Source: Elymus sibiricus
Lineage: Eukaryota > Streptophyta > Magnoliopsida > Poales > Poaceae
Assembly: GCA_039707655.1 (NCBI GenBank)
Contig: CM077664.1
Span: 203,264,695 to 203,328,694, forward strand
Direction: 5' to 3'
Length of the DNA stretch: 64,000 nt
Positions 1 through 10,500 of the stretch are shown in pieces. Under the pieces are notes generated by a model, which ran no database searches, was not told the DNA's origin, and worked only from the letters and a program-made list of their open reading frames with translations. Positions within the stretch are counted from its first letter, which is position 1, and every line of letters begins with the position of its first letter. Position numbers and translations under genes: made by a program.

Positions 1-146
1 TTTATATAGCCTTTAACATTAACCCTCCAGTCAGCATTGACATGTTATTTAGGACGTGGCTTGCTGGAGTGGAACCAGTTATTGCGGGACGTATTCGGAT
101 AGGAATATACGCACTACTTTGGGGTATATGAAACTGCAGAAATGAT

Positions 147-530
147 ATGATCTTTAACAGACAAAATCTTATAAACTTTTTGCAGGTTGTTTACAGAGGT
201 ACAGCTTGGATTCGTACGTGGTCGTTGCTCACTCATACGGACTCCAAGGAGCTTTTGGCTACTGGGTGCAACCGATGGGAGACGGCCGCATGGGTTATCT
301 ACAACCGTTTTGGATGGCGGTCCAATAATAGAATAGGTGTTTAGTCATCTAGTCCTTTTTGTCGCCGGTTGTGGCTTTATTTATCATATTTTTTTTTATG
401 CTTCTTTTGCGAGCTGTACTGAATTGCAGACCTTGTTTTGTTTTGATTTTTAATAAGAGGGCCGCATGTATCGTTCTGATGCAGAGGCCCGGGTTATCCT
501 CCTTTATAAAAAAACATCTGATAGGCCAGG
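147..530 (+). mobile_element. 3' tail of a LINE-like or transcript-derived repeat
   Basis: A short open stretch at 147-344 ends in a peptide containing WIRTWSLL and CNRWETAAWVIYNRFGW. It is followed by a T-rich tract, AATAAGAGGGCCGC near 451, and a short A-run near 510. I recall this peptide and the tail phrase 'tgatgcagaggcc' as common at the 3' ends of repeated grass elements of LINE type, but cannot search for it. No reverse transcriptase is present to the left within the window, so only the tail is seen. It could instead be the end of an expressed host transcript. Confidence 0.35.
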
Positions 531-883
531 CTTTCCGGACAATTAACATAAGCTAATCTGTGACCAATAAATACATACCAGTAAATCTCAAGAAAATTCT
601 AGATAAACGCTGGCTCCTGCGAAACGCCAACATTGGCTCTCATGCTAAACTGGAATCGTATAGAGCTCATTGTGATATCCACGAACCACCACGGCACAGA
701 AGGTTAATTGAAACAATGACTCTTGTGCGTCTTGTTCAAATAATCAGGCCATATCAATAGAGTTTTCCATGTCAAATATCTGTACTATTTTCCCCCAGCA
801 GCAGTAGCTAAGTATAGCTAACACTGGCACTAATGAGCAAGGCAAATCACCGAGCAGAAGCCCACATGTAAAAAGCTTATGAT
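531..883. other. Spacer, 3' flank of the DUF538 gene
   Basis: No coding signal is seen on either strand. On the minus strand this stretch follows the DUF538 stop codon and probably contains its 3' UTR. I could not pick a convincing polyadenylation signal. Confidence 0.4.
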
Positions 884-1348
884 TCACGAGACGGCCGCAG
901 CGACGGCGGCGCGGTCGTGGTAGCCGCGACAGTGCGGGCTGCTGGCGAAGTCGCTTAGCGGGAAGGACGTGGAGACGGGGCCGATGTAGAAGCTGAGGCG
1001 ATCGCCGGCGCGGTCGACCTCGGAGACCGGGATCCACAGGAAGAGTACCTTGACGAAGATGCCCTGCAGCGCCGCGAGCTTGCCCGCCGTGGCGGCGCCG
1101 GCGATGCGCGTGTCGTACTTGACCAGCCACTGCTTCGCTAGCAGGAACTCGCACTCCCGCGGGAAGTACACCTGGAAGCCGCCGTCCGGATCGAGCTCGT
1201 ACCCCTCCACCCCCTCCGGCAGGATGCCCCGCGGGAAGTCGTACCGCTCCAGCATCTCGTACGCCGTTGGCGTGTCCTCCGCGGACGACGCCGCCGCTAC
1301 GGCGACGACGGCGAGGAGGGGGAGGAGGAGGAGGGGGTAGGTGGCCAT
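884..1348 (-). CDS. DUF538 family secreted protein
   Basis: A single-exon, GC-rich gene for a 154-residue protein. The start at 1348 (MATYP) was chosen over an in-frame upstream ATG because it begins a clear signal peptide: a leucine/valine-rich core at residues 5-20 ends in AAASSA. The mature part begins with the DUF538 (PF04398) pattern: YEMLERYDFPRGILPEGV, then YELDPDGGFQVYF, and a central strand-rich segment KVLFLWIPVSEV. Length and single exon are usual for the family. Plant DUF538 proteins are small, secreted or membrane-associated, and poorly understood biochemically; some are stress-responsive. The frame is complete and no lesion is visible. The gene has lost its ordinary upstream neighbourhood: the poly(A) end of a same-strand LINE lies only 72 bases upstream of the start codon, so the original promoter is now more than 17 kb away. 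Confidence 0.9.
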   Translation of the reverse strand: MATYPLLLLPLLAVVAVAAASSAEDTPTAYEMLERYDFPRGILPEGVEGYELDPDGGFQVYFPRECEFLLAKQWLVKYDTRIAGAATAGKLAALQGIFVKVLFLWIPVSEVDRAGDRLSFYIGPVSTSFPLSDFASSPHCRGYHDRAAVAAAVS

Positions 1349-1549
1349 GGACGGCCGGGGAAGTTCTTGCTTTCTTTGGGTTTGATTGGGTCCGACCTGG
1401 CTGCTTTGCTTACTTGACAATTTTTTTTTCGAGAGTACGTCAATGGCGTACCTTAATTTTATAGAAGAGAGCAAAAAGATTTACAAGAAGCCATCGAAGG
1501 ATGCGAACATCGATCGATGGGACACCGCCACGCACCCACTAGACTAAAG

Positions 1550-2392
1550 CTAACTTCTCACAAAACGATCTAAACCTCCTACACCGTCTCTGGCATCCCT
1601 CCACTCCCTAATCTCATCGGTTATGCTCATGGCCAGACCCGACGGCTGCTTCAATTGTTCAGGATGATTGAAAACTCGGGCGTTCCTCTGCTTCCATAGC
1701 GACCATGCCGTCCCCAAGACCACGGTATCGAAACCACGCCTATCACTATTCCTGAACCGCTTTCTAGTTCTGAGCCACCAATCAACGAAGGTATCATCGG
1801 TGGCCGGTCCGAGCACGTCGAGCTGCAGCAGGTCAAAGCATGCGTGCCAAACTTGTCTAGCGTACACACACTGCACAAGAATGTGATCAACATTGTCTTT
1901 CTCTTGAAGGCAGGTGTAGCACACTGAGGGTGAGTCTTGCAGTCCGTGCCTAGCTCTTCTATCCGAAGTCCACATGCGATATTGGGCAGCTAGCCAGGCA
2001 AATATTTTGCATTTCAAGGGGGCCCAACTTTGCCAAATGCAGCCTGCTGTAGGTGATATAGTCATGCCTTGGCACAAACGGTTGTAAGTGGACTTGGCAG
2101 AGTAGCTCCCGGTGGTGGAGGCGGGCCAGGTGAAAGCATCTTCGGCCTCAATATCTCTGTTCACTGTAGCAATAGCATGTCTCAGGTGCATCATCTGGAT
2201 CAAGGCCGTGAATGGAATTGGCTCTTGTACATCCTGGACCCATCTCTCGTTGGTCATCGCTTGGGCCACCGCCCTCATGTTGGTGGTTCTAGTGTCAACA
2301 GACTTCGCGAGGAGGGGTGCAATGTCCATGACCGAGAACCCATGTATCCATCTATCCCGCCAGAAAAGCACTTTTTCTCCCTTGCCCGTGGT
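1550..2392 (-). pseudogene. LINE ORF2, C-terminal part (zf-RVT region)
   Basis: About 280 residues are open, from TTGKGEKVLFWRDRW to a stop at 1550. The central FTWPASTTGSYSAKSTYNRL and the Cys/His cluster CYTCLQEKDNVDHILVQCVYARQVW are the zinc-binding zf-RVT module found after reverse transcriptase in plant L1-type LINEs. The last part (FVDWWLRTRKRF, then LGTAWSLWKQRNARVF) is the conserved tail of such proteins. This is the same polypeptide as the fragment at 15897-18433. The gypsy insertion separates them, and the frame reads straight across the empty site (SLVHI joined to TTGKGE). Confidence 0.85.
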
Positions 2393-2397
2393 AATAT
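2393..2397. repeat. Left target-site duplication (aatat) of the gypsy element
   Basis: The five bases aatat precede the LTR start TGTGACACCCC and recur directly after the right LTR end (15897-15901). Confidence 0.9.
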
Positions 2398-5300
2398 TGT
2401 GACACCCCATGTAATTAGGCTACAGTGATCATCTTTTTATAGTGCCAAGTCATCATGATTAACTATGCTTGATCATCATTGCATCATATCTCATTTCAAA
2501 TTCCAATTCAAATTGTAATTCAAATTCAAAGTGAAAATAAAAGTTGTTCAAATTGAAAACTAAAATGTTCATTAAATTGCAAATAATTCATAACTAATTA
2601 TGTGCAGGAAAACAACATCACTAAAAATGTCTAAGCGACTCTATCAACCCAAAACAGTAGCAAACAACAACATTTTAATACATTTTATTTAATCCAATTT
2701 ACAAATGAAATTATATTTTGCCCAAACCAATTTCTGATGGTAGAGCATATTTCACTGTAATATTTGGACTAGGCCACATATTTTACAAAAGTCAGTTAGT
2801 AGTCTAACAATTTGCAAAACAGAGTGAATAAAAGAAATAGAAAAAGAAAAAGGAAAAGACTTACCGTTTACTGTACCTATGGGCCGCGAGTGCACAGTGT
2901 AGCGCGGCCCGGCCCAGCCGAGTTGTCGTCCTCCTCGGCAGCTGTCGCCTGCGCGCGCGTCCGAACGCCGATGCGCCACACGCCGTTCATCCGCCGGCTC
3001 CCCCGTGCGGTTAAAGCCGTCCCCGGTCGCCTCTCGTCCTCCCCCGAACCCTAGTCCCTCCCACTCGCCCGAACGCGCCTCGCTCCCTCTCGTTCCCCAC
3101 CTCACCCGAGACGCCGTCGTCGGCCACCGTTCGATCCCGCGCCCACCGTCACCGTTCGGCCTCGCCGAGATGTCGAGAAGCTCCGCCGCCCTCCGCTGCG
3201 TCGCCTGAGCCCAGCCACTGGAGACGACGGGCTCGGCATTGGGCGAATCGAGCTCATCCCCGACCTCGGCCACCTCTTCTTCTCCGGCGATCTCCGGCGA
3301 TCCCCTGCGCTACTAAGCTATCACCGGCTTTCCGTAGCCTCCCGGTGAGCCTACGCATCTCTTCCCTCTCTCTCGCGCGCTTCCTCTTCACCGTAGCCGC
3401 CGCGTTGGAGATGCCCGATCGCACCGCCGCCTGTCCTCGTTGCCGACGAGGCTCCGGTGACCAAATGGTCACAGGCTTGTGCCCATCTTGCTCGCGCGCG
3501 CACGTAGACCTCGCCTCGCTGTCTAGATCGTCCGAACGCATGCCGTATCGCCGTGCCCGACCACCGCCGCCGACGTGCTCGCCGCCGTCGCTACACCGCG
3601 TCCCCGGCCACGCCACCGCCGCCATCCGATGCGGCCCACCTCCAGCTCTCGAACGCGCCCAAGAACGCCCAAAACCGTGCACCGTAGGAGAATCCCGGGC
3701 TCGCCGGAGTAGAACCGCCGCGGGAGGCTCGCCGGAGCGCTCTCCGGCCGGTGTCCGACGTGGCCCCGTGGGTCCCGCCTCCCTGCCACTGACCACGGGC
3801 CCCACTGGGCCCCTGTGACCGGGTCAATGCTGACGTGGCCGGCCCCGTGTCTATGACATGTGGGTCCCGCCGGATTAAAACAAATTTAAATAAATAGAAA
3901 TCGGTTAATTAATTAAAACACTAATCTCTCACTGACCAGTAGGCCCCACCCCTAATTAACCTAATTTAGTTAAGCTTAATCCCTAATTAGCCTAATGTGA
4001 GACTGACATGTGGGACCCACTGGACCCACTGTCAGGTTTGACTAGTCCACCGCCACTGTTGACCGCTGACGTCAGCTATGCGTCATGCTGACGTCATCCC
4101 ACTACTATTTCGGATAATGTTGATTTAATTAATTAAAATAATTCCAGAAAATATTTAAAACTTTGAAAAATCATATCTTTTAAACCGTAAGTCAGATGAA
4201 AATAATTTATATATGTAAAATGATCAGAAAAATATGAAGATTCTGAATATGTGATCAAAATGCCTGTCCAACACTCCTAGCTAGGTGAACATGGAATATT
4301 TTGACTGTTTTTGATAAATGAATAGTGCTCAACCTTAATAAAATAAATCCAAATAAATTCCTTAATTAACTAAATCTTTTAGTTAGGCAGTAAAACACAT
4401 CTGCATATCATTCTAGGCTTGTCATGCATAGTGATTGCATTTTGCCGTGAAATTTATTGTTTCTTCCCCCCTCCTTCTCTCTCGATAGACGCCGAGACCG
4501 ACGCCGTTGCAGCAGAGTTCGACTACACCCCCGACGAGCAGCCTACTGACGACCAGCCACTCTCAGCAGAGCTTCCAGGCAAGCAATCCCCCCTTGACGC
4601 ATGCCATTGTCTCCTATTCTTTCTCCCTCCTGCTTGCACTAGAAATTGCCGCTGCCATGCTTTAACCTATTCTGATGCATAGCCTGATTTTGTCGCCTGC
4701 TACTGATACATTACCTGTTATCCCATGCTGCCTAGTTAGCTATGCTGCTGTTCCATCTTTGGCCCTCCGCCTTGTCCGTATGCCATGCTTGTTACCGGGC
4801 CGTGATCACTCTGGGTGTGATCGCGGAAATGTTTTACATTACTGCACTGATTAAACTGTTAAAGTCGGGCTGGCCCCAAGGGTGCCCACGAGTGAATATC
4901 ATTAAAGACGGGTCGGCTCCAAGAGCACCCGCGCGTCATGTTTTACCAAGTCGGAGCGACAGAAACTCTGTTCGTCTCTGCGAGTTACTAAATACGCCTA
5001 ACGAAACTGGGTATTTGATCTGAGTGGATCGTCGTGCCCTATACGCACTACAACCACGTGGGACAATGGTTTAATGGGGCCCTCTACGTCGTATGTATCA
5101 GCCGAAAGCTCTTCAGACGTCACAGCTCAGAGATGCGGGCTGATTGTTGGGGTTGGGCTGGTTACGTCACTGGTGTATTCAGTGTCGCGCCTGCTCCCCG
5201 GCCAGTCTCGCAACGTGCAGGAGTGCAAAGGGCGATGTGCCCAAGACCCCTTCGCACTTAGGATTTAGACCGGCGTGTTGACCTCTTTGCTGAGCCTAGG

Positions 5301-6205
5301 TAGGACTGCGTCGTGTCGATCACCCGAGGCCGGGTATTACCCAGCCAGTGTGTCCGGCCGGAGGTAATCGAGCGTGTTGGGTAACAGTAGTGCACCCCTG
5401 CAGGGAAGTTATCTATTCGAATAGCCGTGTCCACGGTAACAGGATGCTCAGAGTTGTATCCGGATCTATGACAACTACAAACTGATGATGATACATATTA
5501 AACTGTTACTACTGCTCTCGGGATCGCTTTCTCGCGGGATAGTCGAGAAAGGATCTCGAGGAGTTGCTACCATACAACCACTATGATATGCTACTATATT
5601 CTACTCTCTCCTGATGCTGCAAGATTGCTTCAAGATGCTAGTCTTCGATAGGCTAGGCTTCTCCCCGTCTATTCTGGCATTCTGCAGTTTAGTCCAAAGA
5701 TATAGCCCCATTCCTTTGATACCAATGCATAACTAGCATAGTTCTGATGTCAGTCTTGCGAATACTTTGGATGAGTACTCACGGTTGCTCTGCTATTCTT
5801 TTTCCCCCATATTCATTTGATGATACATCAGACGACGGAGCCCAGGAGCCAGATGCCACCGCAGGAGCTTACTACCAGGAGGGTCCCGACGGCACTTACT
5901 ACTGGATCGAGCCAGCCGACCAGGAGTAGTTAGGAGGCCCTAGGGAGGAGGCCTTCGCCTTTCGATCTGTATCACTGTTTGTGCTAGCCTTCTTAAGGCA
6001 CCCTTGACTAACTATGTTTGTACTCAGATATCATTTGTGTGTATGACTTATGTATTCGGGTCCTCGCGACCCCGGGTTTGTAATATGGTGATTTATGTTT
6101 AATTTGAGTTTAGAGTTGTGTTGTGATATCTTCCCGTGAGTCCCTGTGCTTGATCGTGCACGTTTGCGTGTATGATTAGTGCACGATTAAGTCGGGGGCG
6201 TCACA
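2398..6205 (+). repeat. 5' LTR of the Tekay-type element (3808 bp)
   Basis: It starts TGTGACACCCC (the right LTR has TGTAACACCCC) and ends GGGGGCGTCACA. The first 450 bases are AT-rich. A strongly GC-rich, CpG-rich block follows at about 2880-3840 and resembles a promoter and leader. The rest has normal composition and includes two exon-like segments (4489-4578 and 5832-5929) that are treated separately. Large antisense ORFs in the GC-rich block look like composition artefacts. Confidence 0.95.
4489..5929 (+). other. Putative split acidic ORF inside the 5' LTR (two exon-like segments)
   Basis: Segment A (4489-4578, 90 bp) follows a pyrimidine-rich acceptor (ctctctcgatag) and encodes DAETDAVAAEFDYTPDEQ and following residues. 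It ends CCAG before a GC-type donor, gcaagc. Segment B (5832-5929) follows an acceptor ending in catcag and encodes DDGAQEPDATAGAYYQEG through YYWIEPADQE to a TAG stop. Both junctions are phase 1 (G|AC), so A and B join in frame. The 3' LTR keeps the same frame despite substitutions (14180-15620). A first exon with a start codon is not identified, and may lie in the GC-rich block. Function is unknown. This is inference from sequence pattern; a chance pair of open segments is possible. Confidence 0.45.
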
Positions 6206-6208
6206 AGT

Positions 6209-6220
6209 TGGTATCAGAGC
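6209..6220 (+). other. Primer-binding site (initiator Met-tRNA type)
   Basis: TGGTATCAGAGC lies three bases after the 5' LTR end. It is complementary to the 3' end of plant initiator methionine tRNA, the usual minus-strand primer of chromoviruses. Confidence 0.93.
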
Positions 6221-6567
6221 CGACTGCCTGTAGGAAGCCCCTCTCCAACTCCTTGGCCGCAGTTGAGTCTAGTATTTCCGAAAACTATTTTACTAACATG
6301 GCTGTGTGGCTTACGGGCCCACGTCTCCAACTGTGTGGTATTAGGATCTTTTATTCCTCTTCTATACTCTGGGACTCTGAACTCTCTTCCTTTCGGGTTA
6401 AATGAATTCTATTAACGCCGACACTAGGATCTCGAAATCTCGTCCACCCGGAGAGCTGGATTATCTGTGCTTGTTCCTTACCATTGATCTGATTAGTCTG
6501 ATAATCATATTTTCCTTTATTATACTTCTCATTGTCATTTGACAATCCTGAATTTCCTCTGTTTCAG

Positions 6568-7335
6568 ATGGATCGCCTGTTTCCGCCGCGCCCTGCGACG
6601 CAGCTTGTGCTTCGCACTTGGGCTCGTGATGCCCCTGGTTTTCCAGCTGTCCTGATCGCCCTCCTGACCAGACTGGGTTACCGCTGGTACCCCGAGTACA
6701 TGGTCTATGAGGATTTCCGCGAGTTCAACCAGGAGCAGTACCATGCTGATGTTCGTATCTATGATCAGAGGGACAACTCCGACACCAAGTTGCACATCTT
6801 TCACGGTATCGGTGTGACGATTGAGATGGCAGTCCATGATGCTGCCTATTCTGCTGTCGCACGACTCCGTGGAGAGCATAGTAGCTTGGATGCCTCTGAG
6901 TTCCGATACATTCCATATGCACCTACTGGAGATGCTACTGGATACTACACAGCTATCTGTGCCCCTTACGAGCGTCGTCGATACGACCCGCACGTGTTGA
7001 TTCAGTGCACTCAGGCTCTGGATCGCACTAACCGGGCTCTTGCAGTCGAGTTGTTTGCCACTCGAGCACGTCTCTACGATGCTATGACATAGTTGCTACC
7101 AGCTAATCGTGCAGGGATACATCCGGAGTACATTCTTTACCCGCGCAGGACTCAGATGCCGGCAGGTATTGATTGGCCTGCTGTTGGAGGTCATACACCT
7201 GCACGTGGACCTCTTCTTTCAGTTCGAGACCGGGTTCTGCATCAGAGTGCACATGGAGAGCAGGACTTTTCTGCTACAGATACTCATCGTCCGCACTTGC
7301 AGTTACCCCGTTTCAGTGGTTTTCTCCGACGTTGA
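6568..7335 (+). pseudogene. Extra ORF before gag, dsRBD-like, one in-frame TAG
   Basis: The ORF begins MDRLFPPRPATQ at 6568 and is open to a TAG at 7090. The same frame then continues without interruption to a TGA at 7335, so the ancestral protein was about 255 residues. Residues 27-100 have the layout of a double-stranded RNA-binding domain: an N-terminal helix (PAVLIALLTRLGY), strands around YPEYMVYEDF and YHADVRIYD, then HGIGVTIEMAVHDAAYSAVARL, which resembles the GxGxSKKxAKxxAAxxAL helix. The basic KK pair that contacts RNA is missing (TIEMA instead), so RNA binding is doubtful. Extra ORFs between the 5' LTR and gag are known in some plant gypsy elements, but their function is generally unknown. 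The tail (7093-7335) has no recognised domain. Confidence 0.6.
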
Positions 7336-7586
7336 TGTAGCCTTTGCTATGTCTCATTGTGTATTCCTCACCGCGTGCCTGCGCGCCGCCTAGTATGTCT
7401 TTTTCTTTAATTTTACACCGTTATGCTGTCCGCGTGTAACCGACTCTGTGTATGGATCTGTATGTCTTAATTGACTACTGTTATGTATCTGATGCACTAC
7501 TTATTCATTGTCGTGTTACATCATGATTGTCGCTAAACACTTGCAGTTTCTTTTACTAAACTACCCCCTGTTGAAATTTTAGCAGG

Positions 7587-10500
7587 ATGGTTAGGCCAGG
7601 TGCTCGTGGTCGTGGTCGTGGTCGTGCCCTTGAAAACCCACCACCACCAGACTATATGGCAGCTATGATGCAGCAATTCGAGCTGAACCGTCAGTTCATG
7701 ACTAATATCATGGCTCAGTTCCCGCACTAGAACAATCAGAACCAGAACCCAGCTTCAATAACACTGTCAGAGTTTGTGCGTCTCAACCCCACTATTTACC
7801 GTAACTCTGAACAGCCACTGGATGCCGATGACTGGCTTCGCGACATCGCCTTTGAGATGGAATCTGCTGGTGTCGCCCCTGACAACCTTGTCACCTTTGC
7901 GACCTACTTCCTGAAAGGACCCGCTGCTCAATGGTGGTCCACTCACAAGCGTACACTGTCTGCTGGGGCAATCGTTACTTGGGTTGAGTTTCAGTCTGCC
8001 TTCCGTGCTCGCTATATTCCTCAGGGAATCATAGACCGGAAGAAGACCAAGTTCCGCAACCTCGTTCAGGGCAACAAGACTGTCGAAGCCTATCAGCGGG
8101 AGTTCCTTAACTTGTCCCGCTATGCTGAAGAAGACATTCCAACTGATGCTCGTAGACAAGAGAAGTTCCGTAGTGGACTCCACCCAGACCTCGAGCTTGC
8201 ACTTGCTGCTCAAGACTTCACCAACTTTGCCACTCTCGTGAACAAGGCTATTCTGGTTGAGACCGCTCAGATCAAGCACAAGGAGTCGCAGAAGCGCTAT
8301 CGTGACATTGGCTCATCTTCGAGCTCAGCACAGAAACGTCGTATCTGGATTCCCAATAGTGTGTACCGTCCAGCTGCTCCTGCGCCGAGGCCCTCTTATG
8401 CTGCACCCCGTCTGCCTCCTCCACCACCGAGGCAGCCGAGAGCTCAAGCTGCTCCACCCAATGCTCCTCTTCGTCCTGAAGATGGTCTGTGCTTCAAGTG
8501 CCGCAAACCAGGTCACCTTGCTAAGGACTGCCGCCAGACTCAGAATCAGTTGGCATTCCCTCGTGATGGCCGTGGTAATGGTCGTGGCAACAATCAGACC
8601 CGTAACTATAATACTGGGTCTACTGCTTATGGTCGTGGACATGCTTACAACATTGATATTGAAGAAGTTCAGGATCAGCCTGCTACTGTGATGGGTACCC
8701 TCCTCGTTAACTCAGTACCCGCTTCTGTTTTATTTGATTCAGGAGCATCGCATTCATTCATGTCAGAAGCATTTGCATTATCACATGACATTGCATTTGA
8801 TAAAATGAACCTTCAAATGGTTGTCCGCACCCCTGGAGGCCACTGTCGTACCTCCATGATGGCACACAATGTCCCTGTTGAAATCGAAGGATTGGAATTC
8901 CTCGTTTCACCCATTATCCTAAAGTCTTCCACGATAGACCTCATTCTAGGAATGGATTGGTTGAAAGCTCACATTGCTTCAATCAATTGTGCCACCAAAG
9001 TCGTTCAACTTCTTCATCCCTCCGATGAGATAGTGAACTATACCGCCCGAATTACCCGGAATGCCGAAGCTCAGATATTTGCTCTGAATGCTTTGAGCGC
9101 CTCACCTCTTGAGGGGATTGAGAACGTTCCAATCGTCCGTGATTTTCTGGACGTCTTTCCGGAAGAACTTCCAGGAATACCCCCGGTTAGGGCTATCGAG
9201 TTCGTCATCGACTTGAAGCCTGGCACTACCCCTATTGCGAAGCGTCCTTATAAGATGCCTCCGCATGAACTTCTCGAGCTTAAGGAAGAAATCGACAAGT
9301 CACTTAAGAAGAGTTTCATCCGCCCCAGTTCCTCTGCTTGGGGAGCACCTTCTCTCTTTGTTAAGAAGAAGGATGGAACTAACCGATTGGTCCAGGACTA
9401 TCGGCCCATTAACCAAGCCACAATCCAGAACAAATATCCACTGCCCCGGATCAACGATCTTTATGATCAGCTTGCTGGATCCTCTGTGTTCTCGAAACTC
9501 GACTTGAGGTTGGGTTATCATCAGATCCGAGTTCGCAAGGAGGATATTCCGAAGACCGCTTTCGTTACTCGCTATGGATCATACGAGTACACCGTCATGT
9601 CATTCGGATTAACTAATGCACCGGCAACCTTCTCTCAATTGATGAACTATATCTTCATGGACTACCTCGACAAATTCGTCATGGTCTACTTGGATGATAT
9701 CCTTATATTTTCCAAGAATGAAGAAGAACACGCTGAACATCTCCGGCTTGTATTGGAGAAACTTCGAGAACACCAGTTATATGCCAAGTACTCTAAGTGT
9801 GAATTCTGGTTATCCGAGGTGACTTATCTTGGTCACGTGATTTCCAAAGATGGCATTGCCGTTAACCCCGAGCAAGTTCAGGCTATTCTTGACTGGACTC
9901 CCCCGAAGAACGTCAAGCAAGTCAGGAGTTTTCTCGGACTCGCTAGTTATTGCCGTCGATTCGTCGAGAACTTCTCGAAGATTGCAAAGCCATTAACTGA
10001 CCTGCTCCACAAAGGTGTTAAATTTGAGTGGACAGAAAAGTGCCAAGAAAGCTTTCAGACACTCAAAGATAAGTTGGCATCTGCCCCAGTGTTAGCACCC
10101 CCGGATTCCCAAAAGGATTTCGTGATTTACTGTGATGCATCTCGTCAAGGATTAGGCTGTGTCCTAATGCAAGAGCGCAAAGTGATTGCCTATGGCTCTC
10201 GACAATTGCGTCCTCATGAGGAAAATTATCCAGTACATGATCTCGAACTTTCTACAGTTATTTATGCTCTGAAGCTATGGCGACATTACCTCCTTGGTAA
10301 TCGTTGCGAGATATACACGGATCATCAGAGTTTGAAGTATCTGTATACTCAGCCAGACCTGAATCTTCGTCAACAGAGATGGCTCGAGACAATAGCTGAC
10401 TATGATATGAATATCTCCTACACCCCTGGCAAGGCTAATGTAATGGCCGATGCTTTGAGTCGCAAGGCTTACTGCAACAACCTCATGGTTCAGGAAGCAC

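Noticed and set aside
2752..3273. A 173-codon minus-strand open frame in the LTR, repeated at 12419-12940
   Set aside because: It is antisense in a GC-rich block, has no domain, and has low-complexity Arg/Gly/Glu composition; long chance ORFs are expected there. Identity between copies only reflects LTR duplication.
3411..3818. A CPRC...CPSC zinc-ribbon-like pattern in the GC-rich part of the 5' LTR
   Set aside because: The first pair is lost in the other LTR (CPRR) and downstream composition is artefact-like. It could be a first exon of the split ORF, but I see no supporting splice site.
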